From Prorocentrum cordatum (taxonomy: Eukaryota > Sar > Dinophyceae > Prorocentrales > Prorocentraceae), in assembly GCA_963575745.1 (NCBI GenBank), contig CAUYUJ010017904.1, forward strand, positions 446,961 through 510,960: a stretch of DNA of 64,000 nt, in the 5' to 3' direction. Below, piece by piece: positions 41,836 through 51,793 of the stretch. Below the pieces are notes generated by a model, which ran no database searches, was not told the origin of the DNA, and was given only the letters and a program-made list of their open reading frames with translations. Position 1 is the first letter of the stretch; the number at the start of each line of letters is the position of its first letter. The position numbers were made by a program, and so were the translations under genes.

Positions 41836-41905
41836 CGATTCTTTGAGTAGGAAGGCGCTGAAAGTAGATTTGGATCTGGGAATACAAAAATACCTACTTT
41901 CAACG
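41836..41905 (-). repeat. family P fragment (inverted)
   Basis: GAGTAGGAAGGCGCTGAAAG followed by TAGATTTGGATCTGG is the inverse of sequence in the 44.6- and 47.2-kb copies. Confidence 0.5.
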
Positions 41906-41938
41906 ACCAGCGTGTACCCCTTGCATCCTCGCCTCCTC

Positions 41939-42135
41939 TCGGGCTGGACGAAAGGGTGGGGATAAAAAAGGGGGGGTACGAAATTTGCTGCACGTGGCTG
42001 GTTTCGGCCCCACCGAGGGGCCCATTCCTCGATACATGGCCGCCTCCAGCGCCTGGAGGCGCCGGGAAAATCAGCTACGTGAACTGATTCTCAAACCCCC
42101 CCTTTGCTATCCCCCCCCCCTTTCGCCGAGCCCGA
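41939..42135. mobile_element. short TIR element, family A copy 3 (197 bp)
   Basis: TIRs TCGGGCTGGACGAAAGGG and the complement of TCGGGCTCGGCGAAAGGG. Perfect 5-bp target duplication TCCTC at 41,934-41,938 and 42,136-42,140. The interior shares the family core and palindromes. Confidence 0.88.
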
Positions 42136-42496
42136 TCCTCGGTCCATCCTTGGCCATCTTCGTTTGCCGCGCGCCGCTCGAACAATTTCGAAATGGGCGT
42201 CCAGGGCCCTTGCATCCTCATCATGAATCCTTGTGATACGGGTTGATTGCAGTCGAAGATTACGAGGGTGCCTGGGGAAGGGGTCCGGACGGCAGGTCGG
42301 TTCGATGTTTTGTTCGATATGGGCGTTCTTGTAGCTCAAAAACGGAACCGCAAGGCAAACCAACCCCAGGCAACATTTCCAAATCGTGGGGGGTGGGGGT
42401 GGGGCTCGCATATGGCCACCAAGTCGGAGGTTGAGGAAGTATTCATTTGTTTGACTCCCAGGCCCAAATATACTTCGAGCGCCTCCCGACTGCAAG
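42136..42496. other. unassigned sequence
   Basis: Nothing supportable. Confidence 0.3.
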
Positions 42497-42630
42497 ACAC
42501 GATGCGCGCTTGCCTCGTTTTGCTTGTCCCTGGGACCATCGAGGCGCATCGGGGATCCTCCTGGAAAAAAAACAGGACACCTGCGACACCGAGCAGTGCA
42601 CGGGGAGTGGACGCCCGAGCGACTTGCAGC
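42497..42630. mobile_element. family B element, degenerate copy 4
   Basis: GGACCATCGAGGCGCATCGG, then AAAAAACAGGACACCTGCG and GGGGAGTGGACGCCCGAGCG, align to the family B interior and right end. TIRs are decayed. Confidence 0.5.
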
Positions 42631-42735
42631 GAGAACGTGCGGAATTCCGCTCGGGGCTTCTTGGGCCTGCGCTGGACGCCCCCTTGCGACGCCTCCTCTG
42701 GCGCGCGGAGCCCGCCGGCTCAGCGCCCATCAGAG

Positions 42736-42894
42736 TTAAGTCGGGCACGTCACTCCACAGGAGGAATATTCAAAACTCGTCAATTCATACTCTGGGGACG
42801 ATTTTCCCAGTATTCGTGTTCATTGCTTTGGTATGTTTCGACCATGTATGACTTTTCGTCGAATCCGCCTGTAGGAGGACATGCCCGCCCTAAA
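42736..42894. mobile_element. TIR element, family E copy (159 bp) with perfect target duplication
   Basis: Left TTAAGTCGGGCACGTCACTC, right the near complement (GTAGGAGGACATGCCCGCCC then TAAA). Perfect 7-bp target duplication ATCAGAG at 42,729-42,735 and 42,895-42,901. The interior keeps CTCTGGGGACGATTTTCC. Confidence 0.85.
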
Positions 42895-43093
42895 ATCAGA
42901 GGGGTCCACGCGGAACTCCAAACGTGTATGCTTACCGCAGTCTTCGTTGCTGCAACATGTCGGACGGCAGGCGTGTGCCTTGAGTCCCGGCGTTTCTCCT
43001 CGGGCTCGTCTGTGTGGCCGTCTTCATTTTTTCAATTCCTTCTCTTCCTCCTTCTCCTGATCCCCACTCGCCTCCCCTGAGAGGAAGAGCTAG

Positions 43094-43253
43094 ACTCAGG
43101 AGGGGAAACAACACACAGCCACAAGTAATCGTCGACTCGCAGGAAAATATGGGAAACTATGGGAAGTGTGGGGGGGGGAAGACGAAAATCCGGAAAATAT
43201 GCGAAAATATAGGGAATCCTGTGATGTGTGTGTGTGTGCCTTTATTCTCAGGG
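43094..43253. repeat. TIR-like repeat, family J copy 1
   Basis: GGAGGGGAAACAACACACAG, AATCGTCGACTCGCAGG, ATGGGAAGTGTGGGGGG and GGGAATCCTG in order, as at 51,598 and 54,661. Termini are loosely inverted (ACACAGACACAA-like). Confidence 0.6.
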
Positions 43254-43284
43254 TGTCTAGAGCTCCGACCGTTTTATTTTTCGC

Positions 43285-43900
43285 GATGCACCCCTCCCCC
43301 AGTGGGACCTCTGCCCACAGCGCCCCCCAGTGGGAGCTCCCCAGCGCTCCCCAGTGGTCCCCAGCGCCTCCCAGTGGGACCTCTGCCCACAGCGCCCCCC
43401 AGTGGGACCTCCCCAGCGCCCCCCAGTGGTCCCCAGCGCCCCCCAGTGGGACCTCTGCGCCCCCCAGTGGTCCCCAGCGCCCCCCAGTGGGACCTCTGCC
43501 CAGTGCCTCCTGCGCGCCCAGTGCCCCCTCCGCCCCGACGACTTTATTTTTCGCGACGCACCCCTCCCCCCCCAGACCTCCCCAGCGCTCCCCAGTGGTC
43601 CCCAGCGCCCCCCAGTGGGGCTTCCCCAGCCGCGCCCAGTGCCCCCTCCGCCCCGACGATTTTATTTTTCGCGACGCACCCCTCCCCCCCCCAAAGGGGA
43701 CCTCCCCAGCGCCCCCCAGTGGTCCCCAGCGCACCCCAGTCGGGCCTCCCCAGCCACGCCCAGTGCCCCCTCCGCCCCGACGATTTTATTTTTCGCGACG
43801 CACCCCTCCTCCCCCCAGTGGGACCTCCCCAGCGCTCCCCAGAGGTCCCCAGCGCCCCCCAGTGGGGCCTCCCCAACCGCGCCCAGTACCCCCTCCGCCC
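43285..43900. repeat. tandem repeat, about 120-bp units
   Basis: Units of about 120 bp beginning TTTATTTTTCGCGACGCACC at about 43,543, 43,662 and 43,785, with a related start near 43,270; each contains CAGCGCCCCCCAGTGGG sub-repeats. The 43,320-43,500 part is nearly pure sub-repeat. The array runs into the assembly gap. Confidence 0.85.
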
Positions 43901-44000
43901 NNNNNNNNNNNNNNNNNNNNNNNNNNNNNNNNNNNNNNNNNNNNNNNNNNNNNNNNNNNNNNNNNNNNNNNNNNNNNNNNNNNNNNNNNNNNNNNNNNNN
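43901..44000. other. assembly gap (100 N)
   Basis: Exactly 100 Ns, a conventional placeholder for a gap of unknown size, inside tandem repeats. True length is unknown. Confidence 1.
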
Positions 44001-44310
44001 CAGCTCCCCTGGGCCCCCCCACCCCCCGGGAGCCCTTGGGAGCCCGGCTCCGTCCAGGCTTCCCAGGGCAGCCCCCCCTGGGCCACGGAACCCTCCCCTC
44101 CGTGCTCCCCTGGGCCACCCCCCCATGGGAGCCCTTGGGAGCCCTCCTCCGTCCAGGGTTCCCAGGGCAGCCCCCCTGGGCCACGGAACCCTTTATTTTC
44201 GTCGTCGTCCTTCGTTCCTGGGACACCCCCCGTGGAAACTCTTGGGAGCACCCCTCCGTCCAGGCTTCCCAGGGCAGCCCCCCTGGGCCACGGAACCCTG
44301 TATTTTCGTC
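44001..44310. repeat. tandem repeat, about 100-bp units
   Basis: Three to four units containing GAGCCCTTGGGAGCC, CGTCCAGGCTTCCCAGGGCA and TGGGCCACGGAACCC. Followed by GTCGTTCGT repeats at about 44,300-44,370. Confidence 0.8.
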
Positions 44311-44597
44311 GTGGTCGTTCGTGGCTCGTGGTCGTTCGTCGTCGTTTTCGTTCGTGGTCGTTCGTCGGCCCTCCATTTCTAGTGGGGGGGTGGAGGGGTC
44401 GGGGAACATGGACAACAAGCATCAAGTCCGTACCCCCCCCCCATCCTCCCGACATTCGGGTCTTCGGGACGGGCTGGGGGGGGCTGGTAGGTAGGTTGTC
44501 AATCCTCCAGAGCCGCAAGGTCTCAGAGATTCCCAATGTATCCTTGCCCGATTTGATCTTCGTCCTGGCTTCGTCTTACCCATCGGTAGTTGAAACT

Positions 44598-44885
44598 AGG
44601 TGTGTCCGGATTTCCAGATTCCAATCTACTTTCAGCGCGCCTTCCTACTTCAATGATCGAGTGACTCCCCCTCTTCCCTCCTCTTCAGGGGTCGGGCGGA
44701 GGCCCAATCTACTCTCAACGCCTTCCTACTTCATGTTTCTACCTGCTCCTTCCGATCGATGGGCACCCCCCCTCTGATCCTGCGGGGGCCAGGGGTCGGG
44801 CGGATGCCCAATCTACTCTCAACGCCGTCCTACTTCATGTTTCTACCTACACCTTCCGATCGATGGGCACCCCCCCTCTGATCCT
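44598..44885. repeat. family P repeat with 104-bp internal tandem duplication
   Basis: CCCAATCTACTCTCAACGCC starts at 44,703 and again at 44,807; both units end TGGGCACCCCCCCTCTGATC. An older related unit starts at about 44,628. A second family copy lies at 47,205-47,400. Confidence 0.75.
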
Positions 44886-45015
44886 GCGGGGGCCCGGCGC
44901 TCGGCCGTCCCTGCCGCGCCACCCCCCCCTTCCCGCGCCGAGGCTGAGCGGCGCGGCCTGGCCGCTGCCGCCCTCGCCCAGGCTCGCCCCCGGGGGTGGC
45001 CTCGGCCCTGTCAAG

Positions 45016-45168
45016 GGAAGCGAGAGGAGGCGGAGGAGGAGGAAGAGGCGGCGGAGGAGGAAGAGGAGGAGGAGGAGGAGGAGGAGGACAGGGACGAGGA
45101 CGAGGACGAGGACGAGGAGGAGGAGGAGGAGGAGGAGGAGGAGGAGGAGGGAGGAGGAGGAGGAGGAT
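45016..45168. repeat. (GGA)n array with GAC patch
   Basis: GGA/GAA array with ACGAGG repeats at 45,092-45,118. Confidence 0.9.
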
Positions 45169-46054
45169 AGGGCCCGGAGGAGGCGCGGGAGGGGCAGGGG
45201 CAGGGAGGAGAGGGGGCGGGAGGAGGACAGGGACCGGGAGGGAGGGGCAAGGTCTTCGTGTGCACTGCTGCTTAAGGCCTGAGCGTGCGCTGCCTCCAGG
45301 GCAGCGGGAGGGGCGGGGAAAGAGGCCGGCCACGGGGCAGCGGGGGGTGGCGGCGGCCCCGTGGCCCCCCCCCTGGCCTTTGCCAGGGGGAGCGAGCTGG
45401 GGCCCCGGCCCAGGCTCGCCCTGGCCCCGGCCCCGGCCCCGACCCCAGCCAGGGGAGGAGGCCCCATCGTTGGGGTCCTTTTACTCCTCCTGCTCCTCCT
45501 GCTGGTGCTGCTGCTCCTTATGCCTCTCCTCCGTGTATTCCCTCTTTTGACGTCGCTCCGCGCGCCCCCTAGCCGCGTGGTGTTCAATGACGTGCACAGT
45601 CGCTATGGCGTACACAGGCGTTGTGGCCCAAAATGTCCGAGCGTTGTTTGGGCCAGAAACAAAACCACAATCAACTCACATGTTAGATGTGATACGTTCG
45701 GCCCCCAATGATTTTCCAGAGCTTGGATCCGTCTGTGCCTTCATGTGTTCTCAATGTTTTGGTGCGCGAGGGCACTGCGGTGCACAAGCACTTTGATGTA
45801 CGAAGGCGTCGTGGTGCGCACGGTTGGTGAGGCGTAGACAGTCGCTGTGGTTCCCACACGCATCATTTCTGCAGCAAGTCTGGTGCACAGAGGCACTGTG
45901 GTGTACAGAGCCCGTATGTGTGCACAGCCTGTGCTGGTCTGGGCGACGACGACGACGACGACGAAGACGACCTAGGCGGCGCGCCTCGGGGGGTGCGCGG
46001 CGCGGCCCCCGTGACCGTCACCCCCCCCCTGCCCCCCCCCGCCCCCCCCAGGTT
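45169..46054. other. unassigned sequence
   Basis: GGCCCC-rich at 45,330-45,450. Decayed repeats of about 30 bp (GTGCACAGAGGCACTGTGGT type) at 45,590-45,930. (GAC)n at about 45,945-45,968. No gene. Confidence 0.35.
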
Positions 46055-46222
46055 GACATTACCAGCCTGGAGCATATCCCTATTCCTATGCTGGGCATCT
46101 CCTCATCACGATGCCAATCTTAGGGATTCCCTAATTTTTTGGGGGGCGCATCCCTAAGATTGTCATCGCCTTTGGGCGTGTCAATCTTAGGGATAGGGAT
46201 ACGTTCGAGGCTGGTAGTAACA
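46055..46222. mobile_element. foldback/TIR element with three internal 13-mers
   Basis: Left ACCAGCCTGGAGCATATCCC and right end GGGATACGTTCGAGGCTGGT are imperfect inverse complements. Inside, CAATCTTAGGGAT occurs at 46,115-46,127 and 46,182-46,194, and its complement at 46,150-46,162 between them, so two mutually exclusive hairpins are possible. Confidence 0.7.
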
Positions 46223-46559
46223 TGTGTGACCCCCCAGGAAAAATGTCTCTCATGTTTGATGGAGGTTTCTCTGCCTCCTCGGGGAGGGTACCCTCGAATG
46301 CTCTCGATATTGGCCGGCGGAGGGTCTCACGTTCGTGACAAGGTTCTATTCTGTCCCAGGTCCGACTGAAGCTTGGTTGGCCCGCAAGATTCCACCCCCA
46401 GGCCTTCTGTGGCCCTAAGATCCTCTCGGCTCTGGCCGGAGAGAGGCGCTCGTTGATAAGCAGATGTGCGAGGTTGAAGTTTTAGTGTGGCTGTCGTTCA
46501 GTTCGGGGATCCCGCCGTGCTAGGCGTTCGATCATCCAGCTTTCGCGCGAGAAGGCCGC

Positions 46560-46645
46560 TGGAAAGCGCCGAAGACCGCCAGAAGACCGCCGAAGACCAC
46601 CCGCAGACCGTCTGAAGACCGCCGAAGACGGCCCAGGGGCGAGGA
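46560..46645. repeat. tandem repeat (GAAGACCGCC units)
   Basis: About eight degenerate 10-11-bp units. Confidence 0.75.
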
Positions 46646-46655
46646 GTAAGTACGT

Positions 46656-46827
46656 CAGATTTCGTAATAAAAGGGAGGGGGTCTGGACCCTCCAAGACAA
46701 GCCATTTCAGACCTCCCCCGTGGGAGAACCCTCCAAAGCATCGTCCCCAGACCCCCCAGGCCCTCCGAGATAGCCTGGAAGAGACCCCCCCCGAAATGAG
46801 ACCCCCCTCCCTTTATTACGGAATCTG
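46656..46827. mobile_element. short TIR element (172 bp), single copy
   Basis: Left CAGATTTCGTAATAAAAGGG then AGGGGGTCT; right the complement of CAGATTCCGTAATAAAGGGA then GGGGGGTCT. Inverted repeat of about 29 bp. No convincing target duplication. Confidence 0.7.
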
Positions 46828-47204
46828 GAGTAACAAGGGGTCCACGGTCGAACGCGCCTACGCCGTGCGAAGGGGCGCGTCGGGCAGTCCGTCAGGGGTG
46901 ACTGGTGTGGACGGCCAGCGCGGAGCGTGTGCCGCAGTGGCCGCTCAGCGGTAGGCGCTATCTGCCGCCGTTTGCCGCTCTTCCGCCAGCAGTTTTACCA
47001 CGGCAGGCTTCCAGAACACCGAGCGCAAGTCAGGGGCGCGTCAGGCACCTCAGTCAGTCAGTCAGTCTGTCTGTCTGTCAGTCAAGTCAGCCACCTCGCC
47101 CTCAGCCAGCGACGCGCAGAGGGGAGGTAGGGGAGGGCAGAAGGCTTCTCAGACTGACCCCTGCTTCATCGAAGGCGCCGGCTTTGGACACTGGTCGTTG
47201 CAAG
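46828..47204. other. unassigned sequence
   Basis: Short (CAGT)n at about 47,050-47,085. Nothing else. Confidence 0.35.
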
Positions 47205-47400
47205 TAGGCATGCGCGGATATCCAGATCACAGGCTACTTCCAGCGCCCTGCTACCTGAAGAGTCGAGCGGCTGCCCCTCTTCCCTACTCTTCAGGGGGTC
47301 GGCGGGAGCCCCATCTACCTTCTCGGCGCCTGCCTATTTCGTCGTGTTTCCACCCCCACTCCCTCCGACCGACGGGCATCTACATCTCCAGACGTAGGGC
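47205..47400. repeat. family P repeat copy 2
   Basis: CGGATATCCAGATCACAGG, TACTTCCAGCGCCCTGC, CTTCCCTACTCTTCAGGGGG and GACGGGCATCTACATCTCC in the same order as at 44.6 kb. Confidence 0.6.
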
Positions 47401-47494
47401 TGGCGCCTTCTGAAGAAGCAGCCTCATGGTGAGACGGCTTCCTTCCTCCCCTCTGGCGACGGGAGGCCGCAGCGTCAGCCTGCTCTTCCTCATC

Positions 47495-47732
47495 GCCTCC
47501 TCCTCCTCCCCCTCCTCCTCCCTTTCCTCCTCCTCCTCCTCATCCTTCTCCTCCCTTTCCTCCTCCTCCTCCTCCTCCTCCTCTGCCTCCTCCCTCCTCA
47601 TCCTCCCTTTCCTCCCTCCTCCTCCTCCTCCTCCACCCTTTTCCTCCCTCTCCTCCCCCCTTTCCTCCTCCTCCTCCTCCTCCTCCTCCTCCTCCTCCTC
47701 CTCCTCCTCCTCCTCCTCCTCCTCCTCCCCCA
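47495..47732. repeat. (CTC)n array
   Basis: CTC array with TTT/CCT interruptions. Confidence 0.95.
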
Positions 47733-48061
47733 GCCCCCCCATCGCCCTCAGGTCTCCGTCCTCCCCGCGGGCCCCGCCGGAGCTGCCGCCCCCGGAGCTG
47801 CTGGCCCCGCCGGGGACGTCCGCCCCGCCGGCGCCGCCTCGGCGGAGCGGCAGAGCGTGCCGCCGCCCTCGGGGCATATTGCGGGCCCCCGGGGCGCGGG
47901 CGGTGCCGCCCCGCGGCCCGCGAGGTCGGAGGAGGTATTTTTTTCTGGCGGCGAGCGAGGGAGAGGTTCGAAGTTCGAGGTTCGATACGTTTTATTGTCT
48001 TTTTTCGGTCTGGGGGGGGGTGTTTTTTTTTAAGTGTTGGCCTCTTGGAGCAGGTTCGGGC
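47733..48061. other. unassigned GC-rich sequence
   Basis: GCCGCC-rich spacer after the CTC array. Nothing recognised. Confidence 0.35.
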
Positions 48062-48160
48062 CCCGGGACCCTGAAACCTCCATCGGGTGTGAAAATCCGC
48101 GTCGAATGGACCGGGAGGAGCCGGGGGCCCGATTTTGACCGACATTCGGCGGCGGCCCGT
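48062..48160. repeat. family M repeat copy 2 (empty site for family D)
   Basis: GAAAATCCGCGTCGAATGGA, CCGGGAGGAGCCGGGGG and CCCGATTTTGACCGACATTC, uninterrupted. The equivalent position at 56,477/56,730 holds a family D element. Confidence 0.6.
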
Positions 48161-48359
48161 GGGGTCGGAGGATATTTTCTTTCATTCGCTGGACCCGTCG
48201 CGTGCGTGACGGGGGGATTGCCCCCCCCCCCCTTCCTCCTCCACCCCCCGCCGCGGCAGCAAAACGTCGAGGGAGGGATAGGGGGGCCGCCCCCCGCCCC
48301 CCCACAGATTCGGTGCCGCTCTTTCAGGCGCGTGACAGGCATCAGCTGGCCTCCACAAG

Positions 48360-48401
48360 CCTCCAGAGGTGGCCGTCGTCGTCATCGCCGTCGCCGTCGC
48401 T

Positions 48402-48435
<34 letters not shown>

Positions 48436-48494
48436 TCGTTGTCGTCGTCCTGTCGAAGTCATCCTGTCGTGGTCGTCGCCGCCGAAGCCGCCGC

Positions 48495-48532
<38 letters not shown>

Positions 48533-48727
48533 CAGGCATCGTCGTTGTCGTCGTCGTCGTCTCAAACGCCGTGGTGGTGTTCTGATCACGTCGACGTCAT
48601 CATCGTCGTCGTTCTCTTCCTCGTCGTCGTCGTTATCGTCATCGTCGTTGTAGTCGCCGTTATGCTCGTCGACGTTATCGTCGCCGTCGCCGTCGCCGTT
48701 GGCGTCGCCCTCCTCCCCGTCGTCGCT

Positions 48728-48774
<47 letters not shown>

Positions 48775-48793
48775 GGTCGTGGTCGTGGTCGTG

Positions 48794-48847
<54 letters not shown>

Positions 48848-49480
48848 TCCGAGGGCCTCGGAGGGCCGGCAGGCGCCCTCCGAGGCCTGTGGGGATCTCT
48901 CGGGGCTTCCAGGGACCACTGGAGACCTACAGAGGCTGCCGTCGTCGTCGACGTCGGCATCGTCGTCGGCCTCGGCGTCGGCGCAGGCGTCGTCGTCGTC
49001 GTCGTTCTCGTCTTCCTCGTCGTCGTCGTGACCGCCGTAGTCATCGTCGTCGTCTCCGAGGGATTCGAAGCGCCTCCAGACGCCTCCGTATTCGTCGTCG
49101 TTGTCGTCGTCGCAGGCGTCGTCGTTGTCGTCGTCGTCGTCGGTCGTCCTCGTCGTCGTCCCCGTCCTCGTCCTCGTCCTCCTCGTCGTCGTAGTCGTTT
49201 TTGAGGGCTTCGAAGGGCATCCCGACGCCTCGAGTGGCCTCTGGAGAAATCCTGAGGCCGCCGGCGACTTCCAGAGATCTTCCGTGGTGGCCCTCCTCGT
49301 CATCGTCGTCGTCGTTTTCGTCGTCATCGTCCACGTCGTCGTCGTCGTCGTGGTCGTCGTCGTGGTCGTCCACGTCGTCATCGTCGACCACGTCCACGTC
49401 CACGTCGTGATCGTCGTTCTCGTCCTCGTCCTCGTGCTCGTCCTTGTCGTCGTTGTCCTCGTCCTCATCGTCGTCGTCTT
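48360..49480. repeat. (GTC)n array with periodic unique inserts
   Basis: About 1.1 kb of GTC/CGT trinucleotides, interrupted at about 48,850-48,940, 49,055-49,090 and 49,200-49,290 by related blocks (TCCGAGGGCCTCGGAGG, TCCGAGGGATTCGAAGC, TTTGAGGGCTTCGAAGG). Minus-strand frames read as Asp or Thr homopolymer with short Trp/Pro inserts; I do not call a gene. Confidence 0.9.
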
Positions 49481-49639
49481 CCGGCGCCCAGCTCCCCCCT
49501 CCCCCATGCGGGGCCCGCCCGCGTGACTGTTGCCCCTCACAGGGTCCCGACCCCCTCGCCCCCGCCACGGACGTTGCGGGGTAGGCAGACGAACGCTCTC
49601 GCAGCGGGGGCGTCAGCGCACCCAGGAGGGGCGACAGCC

Positions 49640-49905
49640 CCTCCTCCTCCTCCTCCTCCCTCCTCCTCCTCTTCCTCCTCCTCCTCCTCCTCCTCCTCCT
49701 CCTCCTCCTCCTCCTCCCTTCCCTCCTCTCCTCCTCCTCCTCCTCCTCCTCCTCCTCCTCCTCCGCCGTCCTCCTCCTCCTCTCCTCCTCCTCCTCCTCC
49801 TCCTCCCTCCTCCTCCTCCTCCTCCTCCTCCCTTCTCCTCCTCCTCCTCCTCTCACCCCCTCCTCCTGCTCCTCCTCCTCCTCCTGCTCCTCCTCCTCCT
49901 CGGGT
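49640..49905. repeat. (CTC)n array
   Basis: CTC array with minor interruptions. Confidence 0.95.
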
Positions 49906-50761
49906 CAGTAGTGAAAAGACACGCCGGGAGGTGCTTCGCCATCTGCGGCCTTTGGGTGCCCCTGCCGACCCTCGGGGGCTTCAGCAAGACTGCTCGGGAT
50001 GGAGACCCCGTCCTGGGGAATGGATCCAGACCGTTGGGGGTCGAATCGTGACGTCGCGGGTCTGAGGAGGATGAGGTCCCGATGCCGCTGCTCGTCCTGG
50101 CAAGCCCTCGAGACAGCTGGACTGTTTTCGAAATCCTGGTCAGAACGAACCCCGGGAGCGGTTCGTGGAGTAGCGGCATGGGTCATTCGTTGTCTCCACA
50201 GGGGTCGGGGATCTGGAGGGCGGATGTTTGGAGGAGAAACGGGATTTGGGCAGGGAGTATGGTTGGGATAGAGGGTGGAGGGGAGGGTTGCCGGCGGGGG
50301 AATGGAGGGGGGAGGGACGGGAAGGGGAGAGGAGGGGGAGGGAAGGGGAGAGGGAAGGCGGGGAGGGGAAACCTCAGAGGGAGGAGGACGGATTGGATCC
50401 TGGCGAGGGGAGAAGCGAATGGAGGAGGAGATGGGGAGGGGGGGGGGCAGCCTCGAGGGGGAGGGCGGAAGAGAGCGGCGGGAGGCTGCTGCACGGTGGA
50501 GGCGGGAGGTCTGGGGGAGAAGGGCGGGGTTGCGAGAAGGGTCGCTGCGAGGTGATCCCCTGGCTCTCCCTGCTCCCTCTCTCTCTCTCTCTCCCTCTCT
50601 CTCTCTCTCTCTCCTGTTCCCTCCCTCCTTGTTCTCGGCTCTCTGTTCTCGGGCGCGTCGGAGGGCCGACGCTGGTGCGCGGAGCGCGCAGAGGGCCGCT
50701 GCAGCGAGTCGGGGCCGAGGAGAACGAGCGGGAGCATGCGGAGGAGGAGGACGACTACTGT
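49906..50761. other. unassigned, G-rich with a CT tract
   Basis: GGGAGG-rich at 50,270-50,500 and (CT)n at 50,575-50,615. Fragment 50,135-50,175 is shared with 11,049-11,090. No gene. Confidence 0.35.
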
Positions 50762-50766
50762 AGATT

Positions 50767-50937
50767 TCGGAGGTGGACAGAACCCCCAACAGTGACACGT
50801 CGATTAGTGAATTGTCCGTTTTCGGTTCTCGAAAGGGCGCCGTGTCCGTTATTTTCCAGGCTTGCGCCCGCCAGGTTTGGGCCTCGGGTTGTTTTCACTA
50901 AACCACGTTTTACTAAAGGGGGGTCTGTCCAACCCCG
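50767..50937. mobile_element. short TIR element, family K copy 2 (171 bp)
   Basis: TIRs TCGGAGGTGGACAGAACCCC and the complement of TCGGGGTTGGACAGACCCCC. Perfect 5-bp target duplication AGATT at 50,762-50,766 and 50,938-50,942. Same length and interior blocks as copy 1. Confidence 0.88.
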
Positions 50938-50957
50938 AAGATTCGCGCCGACGTTCA

Positions 50958-51033
50958 CAGCGGCGACCCCGCTGCTGGCGGCGACCCCGCTGCCGGCGGC
51001 GACCCCGCTGCCGGCGGCGACCCCGCTGCCGGC
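50958..51033. repeat. 18-bp tandem repeat
   Basis: Unit GCGGCGACCCCGCTGCCG, about four copies. Confidence 0.85.
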
Positions 51034-51597
51034 GTTCGCAGCTGAGCGCCGACTGCGATCCAGAATAGGTCGATGCTCAACGATCGCGTGTTTCGGAACC
51101 GGCCGATTTCGTCAAGGTGAAGCGATCCCCGTGTTGTCAGAGACCAGCGCCGAAGTCGGCACGACACGAACCTGCCGTAGAATCGGAGGTAGGGGCAGGG
51201 CGAAAAGATAGGAGGCGAAGGGGGGCAGAGGACGAATAGGCAGAGGGAGGAGGATGAAGAGACGGACTCCCTGCCAGGTGCCCCAGCACGTCACATTCTG
51301 CAGGGACGAGGCCGAGGTCCGGGAGATCCCGCTTCTCCAGGCGCCTCGCCCCTCCCAGAGACGGATGGCGGAGCAGGGGGCAGGCGGGAGCACGGGCAGC
51401 GTCGGAGGGGGAGGTGGAGGTGCGGGCGGGTGGCACCCCCCTCCCCCGGCCCCTCCCTCCCGCCTCTCCCTCCCGTCGCCCTCTCTGCCCTTGCTCCCGC
51501 GCCTCGCTCGGAGAAGCGGGACGATGGGACGCCGGAAGGAGTTGCCAATCACCTCGATTTTCCCCGAGCAGGTGTCACGTGTGACGCCGAGGCTATT
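51034..51597. other. unassigned sequence
   Basis: Shares a fragment (TGTCAGAGACCAGCGC, CACGACACGAACCTGC) with 11,755-11,810. No gene. Confidence 0.3.
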
Positions 51598-51753
51598 TTC
51601 GGGAGGGGAAAAGACACACAGACGCAATGAATCGTCGATCCCCAGGGAAATATGGGAAAATACGGGAAGTGTGGGGGGGGGGAAGACAAAAACCCAGAAA
51701 ATATGGGAACATCTTGGGAATCGTGTTATTGGTTTGTATCTGTGTGTGTGTGC

Positions 51754-51790
<37 letters not shown>

Positions 51791-51793
51791 AGG
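51598..51793. repeat. TIR-like repeat, family J copy 2 with (TG)n
   Basis: Family J blocks (GGGAGGGGAAAAGACACACA, AATCGTCGATCCCCAGGG, ATGGGAACATCTTGGGAATC) with an expanded TG run at 51,740-51,789. Confidence 0.65.

Noticed and set aside
48182-49540. Minus-strand frame of about 450 codons, Asp/Thr-rich
   Set aside because: It is a translation of the GTC array; other frames give Ser or Val homopolymers of similar length.
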